NCBI GenBank assembly: GCA_964625225.1
Contig: CAZVAR010000001.1
Span: forward strand, 32,191-96,190
Source: CAZVAR01 sp964625225
GTDB lineage: Bacteria > Pseudomonadota > Alphaproteobacteria > JAJUGE01
DNA: 64,000 nucleotides
Direction of reading: 5' to 3'
A model generated the notes under the pieces. It saw only the letters and a list, made by a program, of their open reading frames with translations, made no database searches and was not told where the DNA came from. Shown piece after piece: positions 9,413 to 18,052 of the stretch. The position numbers were made by a program, and so were the translations under genes. Every line of letters begins with the position of its first letter. Position 1 is the stretch's first letter.

Positions 9413-10363
9413 TCATGCGGGCGGCTCGCTTCCGAAATGGGCCCGGCCGTAGGGGAACTGGTTGCAGTCGTATCGCGGCAATGCCTGCGGGCGTTCCCGG
9501 AGATCCCGGTCGCCGATATCGCGCTGCTCGACATTGAAGGAGAAACGGCAGCCGCGCGCCGTGAGCAAACGTTCGACCTCCTCGGTGAAGGTGTGGAATC
9601 CGCCGTAAGGATAGCAGAAGGTCCTCACCTCGCTTCCCAGAACGTTCTCCAGGAATCCGAACGACCGGTCGATCTCGGCGGTTTGTTCTGCGATGTCGAG
9701 CTTGCTCATGACCAGATGATTGACACCGTGGCTGCCGATCTCCATGCCGGCCGCATGCATCTCCCTCAACTGGTCGGGTCGGACATAGAAGCGGGCTACT
9801 TCTTCCATCTCGGAACGGCCGTCGAGGCAGGCCTCCATGAGCCGGTCCAGGACGGCCTCCCGATGCTCGTAGGAGATGAAGTAGTTCAGGATCCGCTTGA
9901 AGCGGTCGGTGGCGGCGCTGTTGTCCTGCCGCGCATAGGTTTTCTCGTGGAAATCGCGGACGCGCCGATGCGAGAGCATGTCGTCCGTCACGACTTCGCG
10001 CAGCAGAGCCATCGCCCGTTCGCCGCCGATCCGCCCGAGGATGAGGTGGATGCGGTGCACGTCCAAGAGCTTGCCGGTCTCGTACATGCCGGTCGGCACG
10101 TAGAAGATCCCCCAGAGCCCGCGCCGCTCGAGCTCCCGAAAGACGTAGTAGTAATGGTCGGACATGGCATCGTCGAAGGTCAGGACAATGCCCGGGCAGG
10201 CCCGCCCTTCGGCGAGAGCCTCGAAGAACTGGTCGCGCGAGGGGAACGGATATCGTGCGGACAACCAGTCCAGCTGGCGCCGGAAATTCTCCAGATGCAG
10301 ATAGCGGAAATACGGCAACCCGTCCGGCACCGGCCGGACATAGTGGTACATGATCGCCTTCAT
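9413..10363 (-). CDS. polysaccharide deacetylase (NodB-like, CE4)
   Basis: A metal-dependent N- or O-deacetylase of about 316 residues. The CE4 motifs are intact: the TFDDAMSD catalytic aspartates, the histidine motif GSHGVNH and FCYPYGG. No signal peptide is obvious, which suggests action on a cytoplasmic precursor rather than a finished polymer. The start codon at 10363 overlaps the stop of the formyltransferase gene as ATGA. Followed by the N-formyltransferase logic, it could remove an N-acetyl group so that a formyl group can be installed; this pairing is an inference from gene order. The much longer open frame reaching 11089 is the formyltransferase gene read in another frame. Confidence 0.85.
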   Translation of the reverse strand: MKAIMYHYVRPVPDGLPYFRYLHLENFRRQLDWLSARYPFPSRDQFFEALAEGRACPGIVLTFDDAMSDHYYYVFRELERRGLWGIFYVPTGMYETGKLLDVHRIHLILGRIGGERAMALLREVVTDDMLSHRRVRDFHEKTYARQDNSAATDRFKRILNYFISYEHREAVLDRLMEACLDGRSEMEEVARFYVRPDQLREMHAAGMEIGSHGVNHLVMSKLDIAEQTAEIDRSFGFLENVLGSEVRTFCYPYGGFHTFTEEVERLLTARGCRFSFNVEQRDIGDRDLRERPQALPRYDCNQFPYGRAHFGSEPPA

Positions 10364-11187
10364 GATCGCTGCAGCACGGGGTTCTCGACGATCGGGGCGG
10401 CCGCGCACCGGCGCTCCCGCTCCGCGAGATAGCGGCTCACCAGGCCGTCGGCGAAGGTCCGGTAGAGCTGCTCCGTTGCCGCCTCGGTGAAGTCGCGCCG
10501 GCGATAGACGCGGGACTCGGTCGGCTCGGGAACTGGTGGCATCCGCTCCAGACGGTCGAAGTCGCGGATCAGGGCGGCGTAGACACGCGCCATATCGGCG
10601 ATCAGCCGGTTGCCGATCTGGTGCGGCGTGTCGCCTGGGAAGATCCGGGCGCGGATCTGATGGATCACCTCGCCGGTGTCGACGCCGGCGTCGATGTGCA
10701 TGAAGGTCGCACCGACGAATTCCGGCTCGCCATTGACCAGCGGCCAGAAATTGGTGCCGCTGCCGCGATAGTAGGGCGACAGGCCGAGATGGACGTTGAG
10801 GAAACGTCCCTGGAAGGCGGACAGCAGCGGTTCGCGGATCAGGGAGCAGCCATAGGCGACCAGGAGATCTGGCTGCAGGGCGATGATCGCTTCGGCCACC
10901 TCGGGTTCGTTGACCCGGCCCCGCGGCACTTCGACCGGATTCGACCAGTCGGGCGCGAAATGGTCGAAGGCGCCGAAAAAGTCCTCCTCCGACCGGGCTC
11001 GCGCAGCGATATGCGCGCGCTGCAAGGTCGAGGCTTCCGGATCCCGCTTCTGTACGAGGTCGATCACGGTGTTCTCGACGCCCTCGCAATAGGTTCGGAC
11101 CACCTCCACGCCCTCGGCCAAGGCGAGCGCCTTGCGCAGGAAGCGGTGCCGCAGCTCGGAGCCGGTGAGGATGACGATCCGTTTCAT
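10360..11187 (-). CDS. sugar N-formyltransferase-like protein
   Basis: A 275-residue protein of the formyltransferase fold (Formyl_trans_N), as in Fmt, ArnA and sugar N-formyltransferases using N10-formyl-tetrahydrofolate. The catalytic triad is visible: Asn and His in NVHLGLSPYYRGSG and Asp in HIDAGVDTGEVI. It lacks the C-terminal tRNA-binding domain of Fmt and sits inside a polysaccharide operon, so an amino-sugar acceptor is likelier than tRNA. It overlaps the deacetylase by four bases and lies 30 bp after the paralogous surface-carbohydrate gene. The acceptor sugar is unknown. Confidence 0.83.
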   Translation of the reverse strand: MKRIVILTGSELRHRFLRKALALAEGVEVVRTYCEGVENTVIDLVQKRDPEASTLQRAHIAARARSEEDFFGAFDHFAPDWSNPVEVPRGRVNEPEVAEAIIALQPDLLVAYGCSLIREPLLSAFQGRFLNVHLGLSPYYRGSGTNFWPLVNGEPEFVGATFMHIDAGVDTGEVIHQIRARIFPGDTPHQIGNRLIADMARVYAALIRDFDRLERMPPVPEPTESRVYRRRDFTEAATEQLYRTFADGLVSRYLAERERRCAAAPIVENPVLQRS

Positions 11188-11217
11188 GCGCCTCCGTCCG
11201 ACGATAGCCGTCTCACC

Positions 11218-12600
11218 TCAGGCCGAGGCGGTCAGCAGAAACACGTTCTTCCAGCGCTCGCGGACCGTGACACGGCCGAAACGTCCCGTCACCGCCCGCA
11301 ACCGCGCGATCTGCGCCTCGACCTCGCCGGCCGAGAGGTCCGGGAAGCGATGCTTCACATAGGCGGCGCCGTCGAAATGGTCGGCCTTTCGAGCGTTCCG
11401 CCACTTCTTGATCGCGCGCCGACGCGACGCGATCTGGCCGGCGATCCGGTCGCGCAATGCGAGCTGCGGAAACAGCCCTCCCTTCGCAACCAGGCCTTCG
11501 ATCGCGTCGACGATCCGGTCCGATGCCAGCGGCCCCTCGCGTGACGCCACGAAGCGGTCCGCGATCCTGATCCTGTCCTCCTGTGCGGCGCCGTCCGGCG
11601 CCGGCGATGCGATCGCCCGAGCGAGCTCGTCGGGGTCCCGGACCGGCTCGCTGAGCGAATCCGGCAGGTCCATATCGTAGACCGGATCGCGGAAGGGTTT
11701 ATAGGCCAGAACGCGGCGCCCGAGCAGGAACGCCTCCAGTCCGGTGGTGCAGCCGTTATGCACGACGACCGATGCGGCGAGGAGCCAGGGAACGATATTG
11801 CCCTCGGAGATCACATGCAGGTTCGGCCACGGCTCGGCGATCCGCCGCCAGACCTCGTGACTCTCCGACGGGTGCGGCCGCAGCACGATATTGCGGTCGG
11901 GCAACCGCTGCGCCAATGCCGGCAGCATCTCCTGGAACGCCAGGAACACGGCGTGGCGGGAGGCGATCATGCCCGGATCGTCCCAGGTGCCGAGCTTCTC
12001 TTCCGGCACCTGTTCCTTCCCTGCCCTCTCGATCAGTGCAAGCCGCGCCTGCGAGATGGCCGGAAAGTAGAAGTTGATCCCGCCGAAATTGGAATTGACG
12101 AGGACGAACTCCCCGAAACGCCGTTTCAGCGCATCGGCCGCCGGCCGGTAGAAATCGCGGATGTCGGGCCGGAGCAGATCGCCGCGCGGATTGCCGGTCG
12201 TGAACAGCGGTTGTCCGCGGTAGCCGGGTGCGTCGCGCCAGATCGCGGCATTGTCCTCGCCCCAGGCGAACAGAGCGCCCGGGGTGCCGAGCGCTTCCGG
12301 CGACGTCTTGCGGCGGAGGTAGAAGCCCGGCGACATATAGACGAGCGCCTCCTCGTCCCAGGCCGTCAGCGCATGACCCAACTGCCGGGCGATCCGGAAC
12401 AGCTTCATGCTGCCGGCGCTGACCGCCTTGGCGACGTAGACCGACGTCGGAAAAGCGTGCATGCGCTCGCCGATCCGGAAGTGACAGCCGAGCATCGCCG
12501 GGAAGCCGCGCTCGGCGGCCACGCACGCGAGCAGCAGCTTGCCGTCGAACTCCCGCGCCTGGTTCTCAACCGGCAGGATGATGGGGGGACGATCTTTCAT
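11218..12600 (-). CDS. surface carbohydrate biosynthesis protein, copy 2
   Basis: The 460-residue paralog of the 7987-9381 protein, sharing the same motifs in the same order: LPVENQAREFDGKLLLA, AWDEEALVYMSP, FAWGEDNAAIWR, LVNSNFGGINF, VLRPHPSESHEVW and NGCTTGLEA. An ATG at 12600 aligns with the start of the paralog; an upstream ATG at 12627 adds nine residues without a better ribosome binding site. It is the first gene of the minus-strand operon ending with the ABC exporter. The divergent region upstream (12601-12895) probably holds its promoter. Likely a cytoplasmic capsule-type transferase; the exact reaction is unknown. Confidence 0.7.
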   Translation of the reverse strand: MKDRPPIILPVENQAREFDGKLLLACVAAERGFPAMLGCHFRIGERMHAFPTSVYVAKAVSAGSMKLFRIARQLGHALTAWDEEALVYMSPGFYLRRKTSPEALGTPGALFAWGEDNAAIWRDAPGYRGQPLFTTGNPRGDLLRPDIRDFYRPAADALKRRFGEFVLVNSNFGGINFYFPAISQARLALIERAGKEQVPEEKLGTWDDPGMIASRHAVFLAFQEMLPALAQRLPDRNIVLRPHPSESHEVWRRIAEPWPNLHVISEGNIVPWLLAASVVVHNGCTTGLEAFLLGRRVLAYKPFRDPVYDMDLPDSLSEPVRDPDELARAIASPAPDGAAQEDRIRIADRFVASREGPLASDRIVDAIEGLVAKGGLFPQLALRDRIAGQIASRRRAIKKWRNARKADHFDGAAYVKHRFPDLSAGEVEAQIARLRAVTGRFGRVTVRERWKNVFLLTASA

Positions 12601-12722
12601 GAGAATGCCGTTGACGCCGGCCGTCATATAAACGCCGCCGCGCGCGACGACAACGCATCCGCGAGCAATCTCGGACCGCCGGCCCGGTGAGCTGGGCCGA
12701 AGCCCGGCGCAGGAGGGCCACG

Positions 12723-12785
12723 AACGTCAACATTCGTCAACAAAATCCGGTCGGTGCCGTTGACGTTTGCATGCATCCTGTTGAC
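12723..12785. repeat. four GTCAAC half-sites, candidate operator
   Basis: GTCAAC occurs at 12726-12731 and 12736-12741, exactly 10 bp apart, and its reverse complement GTTGAC at 12759-12764 and 12780-12785, 21 bp apart. AACGTCAAC (12723-12731) and GTTGACGTT (12759-12767) form a perfect 9-bp inverted repeat. The spacings are about one and two helical turns, as expected for a dimeric regulator bound on one face. The cluster lies between the divergent polysaccharide operon and the histidine kinase gene. The regulator is unknown. Confidence 0.5.
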
Positions 12786-12809
12786 GCTGTTGCCATAGGG
12801 GCCGATACG
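12781..12809 (+). promoter_or_regulatory. candidate sigma-70-like promoter of the histidine kinase
   Basis: TTGACG at 12781-12786 is followed after 17 bp by GATACG at 12804-12809. The -35 is near consensus, the -10 is poor. The -35 hexamer is part of the fourth GTCAAC-type half-site, so a regulator bound there would compete with polymerase. Confidence 0.33.
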
Positions 12810-12895
12810 CGCGCACGCGCGTCGTTTCCCGTCCTCCCCGCTGCCGAGGCCGACCTATTCATAACATTGCATAGGAATAAATACAAGGATTCTCC

Positions 12896-15481
12896 GTGGC
12901 GGCCCCGGTCCGCCCGATGCGGGCGGGAGCGAAGGATGACGCCCGGGCACCCGAGCCCTCAAACCGTCCCGGGCCCGCGGCCGCCGGCGAACATCACCGC
13001 GCATTCGACCAACCCCGCCGCGGCAGCGGCAGCCGGGCGTTGCCCGGCCGTATGTCCGGCCGATATTGGTGGAGGATCGGAGCAATAGCTGCGCGCCCCA
13101 TGCCCACCCCGACCGCCGGTGGCGAGACGGATTCTCCGCCCAAACGCTTGCCCCGATTCTCCGCGGCGCGGCTCATCCTCCTGACCAGTTTCGGGGCGAT
13201 GCTGGCGCTGCTGACGGCGATCGCTGGGGCGGCATGGTGGAGCTATTCGGATGCGATCATCGACGGGCGCCGCGCCGCCGCCGACCTCGCGCGGATCACC
13301 CACGGCCAGATCGCCCGCATCCTGGAGCAGGCCGACCTCCTGCTGCTCGACCAGCGCGACGTCGCCCTTTCCGTCGACTGGGGCGACCCCCGCCGGTCCC
13401 GCGCGGCCAGCGAACGGCTGGCCCAACGCGCAGCCGTACTCCCCTATGTGTTCGGGCTGTTCATCGTTGCGCCCAATGGCGACATCCTCGCCAGCAGCAT
13501 GCGGGACGTTCCGCCCCTCAGCGCCGCCGACCGGGAATATTTCGTGGCTCAACAGGCGACCGACCAGGGCCTGCTGATCAGCGAGCCGCTATACAGCCGG
13601 GTCTCGGGCGAGCCGATCATGGTGCTGAGCCGCCGGGTCTCCGGCCCGGACGGCAGTTTCGCGGGCGTGGTTCTCGTCTCGCTCAACCTGCAGCGGCTCG
13701 CCCGGCTGTTCGATCGCCTGCCGGCACGCAACGATCCGGTGCTCCAGTTCCTCGATCCGGGAGGCAAGGTCATCGCCTATGCACCCGCCGACTATAACTA
13801 TACGGTCCCGGAGGCGGCAGAGAACGACTCCCGCATCTGGAGCACCCGCGGGCTGTCACCCTATCCGTTGACGATCCGGGCCGGTCTCAGCAAAGCGGCG
13901 GTGGTGGCGGAATGGCGCCGCGACACGGAGCCCTACGTCGTCGTCGCGGCGCTCGCCGTTCTGGGCCTCATCGGGCTCACCGCCACGTCGCTAAGACGAG
14001 CTCGCAACGAGGACCGCTACGGGCGTGCGCTGATCGGGCTGACCGGCGCTCTCGAGGAGCGGGTCCGCGAGCGGACGGCGGACCTGGAGACGGTCAACCG
14101 CCGTCTGACCCAGACCATCGCCGAGCTGGATGCGAAGTCACGGACCCTGCGCGAGAGCGAGGACAAGCTGCGGCTGGCCGTGGAGGCGACCGAGTTGGGC
14201 CTGTGGGACTACGCACCCGACACCGGACGCCTGACCTGGTCGGACCGGTTGAAGGCGTTCTATGGCTTGCCGGCCGACGCCGAAATCGACTTCGACCGCT
14301 ACATCGCCGGGATTCATCCCGAGGACCGCGACCTCGTCCTCGAGGCCCACAGGCGAGCGCTCGACCCGAACGGGGACGATCGGTTCGGCTTCGAGCACCG
14401 GACCGTCGCTTCCGACGGCACGATCCGCTGGCTGCTCGTCGCCGGACAGGTCCTGTTCGACGCGGAGCGCCGGCCGGCCCGCGCGATCGGTACCGCCCGC
14501 GACATCACCGGGCGTAAACAGTCCGAGGAGGCGTTGCGGGCCTCGCACGCGCGGATCGAGGAGATTCTGGAAAGCATCGACGATGCTTTCTTCGCCGTCG
14601 ACAACGATTGGCGGTTCAGTTACGTCAACCGGCACGCCGAACGGCTCTGGCGCCGCCGACGGGAGGAGCTGCTAGGGCAGGTCATCTGGGAGTGCTTCCC
14701 ACAGGTCGTCGGTACCGAGCCGTACCAACTCTATATCGAGGCGATGCGCGACCGGCAGCCGATCCGTACCGAGACCGTGGCGGTGACCATCGACAAGCCG
14801 ATCGATCTCGCGATCTACCCCAGCGCATCTGGCCTGTCCGTGTATTTCCGCGAGATCACGGCCCGCAAGCAGGCGGAGGAGCGTCAGCGCCTGCTGATGG
14901 CCGAACTCGACCACCGCGTGAAGAACGTGCTCGCGACCATTCAGTCGATCGCGCGGCAGACATTACCGCGGGACGAGGCGACCGCCGTCTTCCTCGGCCG
15001 GCTGTCGGCCCTGTCGCAGACGCACACGCTGCTGGCCGAAGGGCGCTGGGAGGGCGCGGCGCTCGACCAGATCGTGCGGGCGGAACTGGCACCCTATGTC
15101 GGCGGCGATTCGGGGCCGCAAGTGACAATCCGGGGCGAGACGGTGGTTCTCAGGCCGAAGGCGGCGCAGGTGCTGACCATGGCCATCCATGAGCTGGCGA
15201 CCAACGCGGCCAAATACGGCGCCCTCTCCGTACCCGAAGGACGGCTCGACGTCTCCTGGGCGGTCCGGCAGCAGGACGGGCGGGCGATGCTGGTGCTGCA
15301 CTGGGCCGAAGCGAACGGACCATCCGTATGCGAACCAACCCGGCGCGGCTTCGGTCGGCTCATGATCGAGCGCGGCACCGCCTACGAACTGCACGGGGAC
15401 GTGCGAATGGAGTTCCGGCCGGAGGGGCTCGCCTGCACGATGACCATCCCACTCGCCGACGCTGCGGCCACCGCCCACTGA
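12896..15481 (+). CDS. HWE-family sensor histidine kinase with sensor domain and two PAS domains
   Basis: A membrane sensor kinase of 861 residues. A first membrane segment (about 92-116) precedes an extracytoplasmic Cache-like sensor region, then a second membrane segment (about 342-364), a short coiled coil, PAS 1 (from LRLAVEATELGLWDY), PAS 2 (from ILESIDDAFFAVDN) and the kinase core. His673 in AELDHRVKN is the phosphoacceptor; the N-box HELATNAAKYG starts at His765, and WAE near the C-terminus completes the H-W-E signature, a family common in alphaproteobacteria. The GTG start at 12896 has an AAGGA site about six bases upstream; later ATGs at 13052 and 13100 lack one. No response regulator is adjacent, so its output is unknown. 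Confidence 0.88.
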   Translation: MAAPVRPMRAGAKDDARAPEPSNRPGPAAAGEHHRAFDQPRRGSGSRALPGRMSGRYWWRIGAIAARPMPTPTAGGETDSPPKRLPRFSAARLILLTSFGAMLALLTAIAGAAWWSYSDAIIDGRRAAADLARITHGQIARILEQADLLLLDQRDVALSVDWGDPRRSRAASERLAQRAAVLPYVFGLFIVAPNGDILASSMRDVPPLSAADREYFVAQQATDQGLLISEPLYSRVSGEPIMVLSRRVSGPDGSFAGVVLVSLNLQRLARLFDRLPARNDPVLQFLDPGGKVIAYAPADYNYTVPEAAENDSRIWSTRGLSPYPLTIRAGLSKAAVVAEWRRDTEPYVVVAALAVLGLIGLTATSLRRARNEDRYGRALIGLTGALEERVRERTADLETVNRRLTQTIAELDAKSRTLRESEDKLRLAVEATELGLWDYAPDTGRLTWSDRLKAFYGLPADAEIDFDRYIAGIHPEDRDLVLEAHRRALDPNGDDRFGFEHRTVASDGTIRWLLVAGQVLFDAERRPARAIGTARDITGRKQSEEALRASHARIEEILESIDDAFFAVDNDWRFSYVNRHAERLWRRRREELLGQVIWECFPQVVGTEPYQLYIEAMRDRQPIRTETVAVTIDKPIDLAIYPSASGLSVYFREITARKQAEERQRLLMAELDHRVKNVLATIQSIARQTLPRDEATAVFLGRLSALSQTHTLLAEGRWEGAALDQIVRAELAPYVGGDSGPQVTIRGETVVLRPKAAQVLTMAIHELATNAAKYGALSVPEGRLDVSWAVRQQDGRAMLVLHWAEANGPSVCEPTRRGFGRLMIERGTAYELHGDVRMEFRPEGLACTMTIPLADAAATAH

Positions 15482-15533
15482 TCCCACGCTCCGCCGCGAT
15501 GGCGCCGCCCCGCCCCGCTGCACCAGGGGTGAT

Positions 15534-16436
15534 TCAGACGGCGGGCCGGGGTGCCTCCTTGCCTTTGATCTGGGTACGGAGCATCAGCCGGCGGCTGCCG
15601 GCGTCGAAGGGGTCGCGGCGGTGCATGGTCGAGCGGTTGTCCCAGAGCAGCAGGTCGCCGACGCGCCAGCGATGGACGTACAGATGCTCCGGCCGGGTGG
15701 CATGCTCCCAGAGTGCGTCCAGCAGGCTCTCGGACTCGTCGAGCGGGAGGCCGACCACATAGGCGTTCTTCCGGCGACCGAGATAGAGGGTCGGTGTACC
15801 GGTGCGCGGGTGGGCGCAGATGATCGGGTGAACGACGCCGATCGAGGTGACCGGGTCGTCGTTGGCCGTCACGCCGGCACGCAGATAGCCGCCGGAATTG
15901 TAGGTGCCGTCATGCTTGATGCTGCGCCCGGCGACCGCCTTGCGGAGCGCCGCCGGCAGCGAGGCGCAAGCGACGTTCATCCCGCATACCCAGGTATCGC
16001 CGCCGGTCGGCGGCACCTCGAGTGCATACAGCATCGACGCGTCAGGCGGATTCTCGAGATAGGACATGTCGGTGTGCCACACCGCCTCGCCCGCGCCGAG
16101 ACTGCCGATCGGTTTGCCGTCCGGACCGAGAATGTTGGAGACGACGTAGATTTCCGGATAGCCCGGCACGGCGGTGCGGCCGTTCTCCTGGATCGGGGCG
16201 AGATCGAGGCCGCCGAAACGGCGGCTGAAGGCAACCAACGCATCGTGCGAGAGATGCTGGTCCCGGAACAGCAGGGCCGAATGCGTGTCCCATGCCTGCA
16301 TGATGAAGGCGAACGCCGCGTCGCTCAGCGCGGCCAGATCGACCCCCACGATCTCGGCGCCGACGGCGTCGGACAAGGGCCGGACTTGCGGCGCCGCCCG
16401 ACCGGTCACAACGGATGGAGCAAGATCGGCAGCCAT
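15534..16436 (-). CDS. TauD/TfdA family Fe(II)/2-oxoglutarate dioxygenase
   Basis: A 300-residue non-haem iron oxygenase that would couple oxidative decarboxylation of 2-oxoglutarate to hydroxylation of a small acid such as a sulfonate, aryloxyalkanoate or amino acid. The facial triad is present: His and Asp in VWHTDMSYL and the distal His in STMHRRDPF; RRLMLRT carries the arginine that binds 2-oxoglutarate. The ATG at 16436 follows a GGGAGGAG site by about seven bases, so the longer frame to 16649 is rejected. The gene is monocistronic, convergent with the kinase gene. Substrate cannot be predicted. Confidence 0.88.
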   Translation of the reverse strand: MAADLAPSVVTGRAAPQVRPLSDAVGAEIVGVDLAALSDAAFAFIMQAWDTHSALLFRDQHLSHDALVAFSRRFGGLDLAPIQENGRTAVPGYPEIYVVSNILGPDGKPIGSLGAGEAVWHTDMSYLENPPDASMLYALEVPPTGGDTWVCGMNVACASLPAALRKAVAGRSIKHDGTYNSGGYLRAGVTANDDPVTSIGVVHPIICAHPRTGTPTLYLGRRKNAYVVGLPLDESESLLDALWEHATRPEHLYVHRWRVGDLLLWDNRSTMHRRDPFDAGSRRLMLRTQIKGKEAPRPAV

Positions 16437-16588
16437 GCTGGTCTCCTCCCGCCCGGGGAGCCGAGGCGCGACACAGCGGCGGCCTGCCCGGGACGCTCGT
16501 TTCTTGTCTGGAGCGCCAGGATAGGCGCCACGAGGGAGGATGGGAATGGGGCTGCGGCGATCACCATTGCGGGCTGCCCCGGCTCCCG

Positions 16589-17110
16589 TCAGATCCGGCC
16601 CGGCGACCCGGCCGACGCGGGGTCGCGGAACCGGTCGAAATAGGTCCACGTGCCCGGGATGAAGCCGAACCGGAACTGCAGCTGGCTCCAGCCGTCATTG
16701 GCGACGGCGTACAGCGCCGACCGGGCGTTCAGCGGATAGTGCCAGGGGCCGGCCAACCGCAGCGGCGGCGGGTGGCGGTGGTCCGGATCCACGACGTCGT
16801 TGAAGTACCACTGCAACAGAACGAAATCCGGGTGCACGGCATCGAGCGCGGTGCGCAAACTGCGCGCGTTGCGGCGGTAATCGGCACCGGCGTCCCCGAA
16901 ATTGAGAACCTCGAACCGGCCGCCGGTCGCGTTCACGGCCTGCTCCGGCCTCTCAGTCGTCCGGTCCGCCTCGCGCACGCCCTGCCCTTAGGTGAAGAAA
17001 TCGCCCACCACGACGATGCGGTACACTCCCGGCTCGGCGTGCGGCGCGAACTCCCGCTCACGGAAGCCGAGGCTGTTGCGGATCAGCGGGTTCTCGGCGT
17101 ACCAGCGCCG
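16589..17110 (-). pseudogene. decayed SGNH/GDSL hydrolase
   Basis: Translation on the minus strand gives RRWYAENPLIRNSLGF, REREFAPH and RIVVVGD, the start of an SGNH-hydrolase domain from polysaccharide loci, then GDFFT followed by a TAA stop at 16988-16990, then GQGVREADRTTE and FVLLQWYFNDV in the same frame. The catalytic serine of GDSFT is replaced by Phe (codon 16997-16999). The protein also stops at 16589, short of the expected C-terminal part. Loss of nucleophile, in-frame stop and truncation make an inactive remnant. Live members of the family may deacylate or acylate glycans. It lies next to other remnants of the same gene cassette. Confidence 0.7.
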
Positions 17111-17142
17111 CAGTCGTGGTAGAAGGCCGAGAGGCCCAGGAC
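17110..17142 (-). pseudogene. N-terminal remnant of a carbamoyltransferase (NodU-like)
   Basis: Eleven codons read VLGLSAFYHDC, closely matching the conserved N-terminus of the NodU/carbamoyltransferase family (ILGxSAFYHDS). The sequence then jumps straight into the SGNH remnant in another frame, so nearly the whole of a gene that should be about 1.8 kb is missing. The remnant begins immediately after the DUF5989 stop, where this enzyme normally sits. A deletion in the genome or a collapse during assembly would both explain it. Confidence 0.55.
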
Positions 17143-17156
17143 GCGCGTCGGCGGGC

Positions 17157-17309
17157 TCAGAAGATCGTGTAGATGAACGGTGCCACTGCCGAACCCTGGG
17201 TCAGCACGACCAGGCCGCCGGACAGCATGCACATGACCAGGATGGGCAAGGGCCAGAACTTCTTGGGGGCACGCATGAAGTCCCAGAGTTCGCGGCTGAG
17301 AGAGAACAT
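17157..17309 (-). CDS. DUF5989 family small membrane protein
   Basis: A 50-residue protein: a basic amphipathic N-terminus with LWDFMRAPKKFW, one hydrophobic segment LPILVMCMLSGGLVVL and the highly conserved tail TQGSAVAPFIYTIF. This matches the DUF5989 family, found beside SxtJ, carbamoyltransferase and SGNH-hydrolase genes in exopolysaccharide loci. The role is unknown, probably that of a one-pass inner-membrane partner. It is the only intact reading frame of the decayed block, with the SxtJ remnant 14 bp upstream and the carbamoyltransferase remnant directly downstream. Confidence 0.8.
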   Translation of the reverse strand: MFSLSRELWDFMRAPKKFWPLPILVMCMLSGGLVVLTQGSAVAPFIYTIF

Positions 17310-17323
17310 GGCGCCGGTTCCCG

Positions 17324-17446
17324 TCAGTACCGGTTCGGCATTGTGGCGGGGCCGGGACCCGGCGGCTCGTAGCCGAAGGACCGCTCGGTCGGCGCCGTCG
17401 CCTCGCCGCCGCGCGCGAAATCCTCGTGCAGCCCGGGCTGGACCAT
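17324..17446 (-). pseudogene. C-terminal remnant of an SxtJ-like membrane protein
   Basis: A 40-residue open frame ends with SFGYEPPGPGPATMPNRY, resembling the C-terminal end of SxtJ family membrane proteins, which finish with a PPGPxPxSMxNQF-like motif. The preceding membrane segments are absent; the DNA upstream is gene-free. Its place directly before DUF5989 agrees with the usual SxtJ-DUF5989 order. The family match rests on a short motif and context. Confidence 0.5.
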
Positions 17447-18052
17447 CCGTCCTTCCGCTCCCGATCACGGATTCACTGAGCCGGCGTTCCTGCGTTGCTA
17501 CCGGGTGGCGCGGTTCAAACAGGTTTTTCGATCGAACCGGTTCGGGAAAGCCGCTGCAGCGCCGGAACGGGGACCGGAGCCGCCGCCTACCGTCGCTCAG
17601 GCGCAGCCCGGTCGCCGATCGGCCCGCCATGCTGTCGCAACGCGGCAGAAGCAAAGGCGAACCGGGACCAGCGGCCCGGGTCGGGTCGACCGGTCGCGCA
17701 CCGAACCGACGGACCGGTCCGGCGGGGACCGCGGCCATGCCGACACGCAGGATGTTCGCGCAACGGGAATCACGCCGTCGGGCGACGGCTCGCGGCCGAC
17801 AGGAGACGATGTTCGGGAAACCATCCTTCCCGTAGCGACGGTGCTTCCCGCCGCGCCTCCGGGAGGCCTCGTGCCGTCTTCCGCGCAGCACCTTACGACT
17901 CCTTGACGGTCGCGGCCACGCAAATCCCGCGGGCCGGTCTCGCGACCAAAACGGTCGAGTTCCTGCGCGTGCCCGGCGGCAGCGCTGCTTCGACGTGAAC
18001 GGGGCCACCTGAACCGCTGGGCTCAGCGGCAGGACGGTCCGGACCCGGATCG

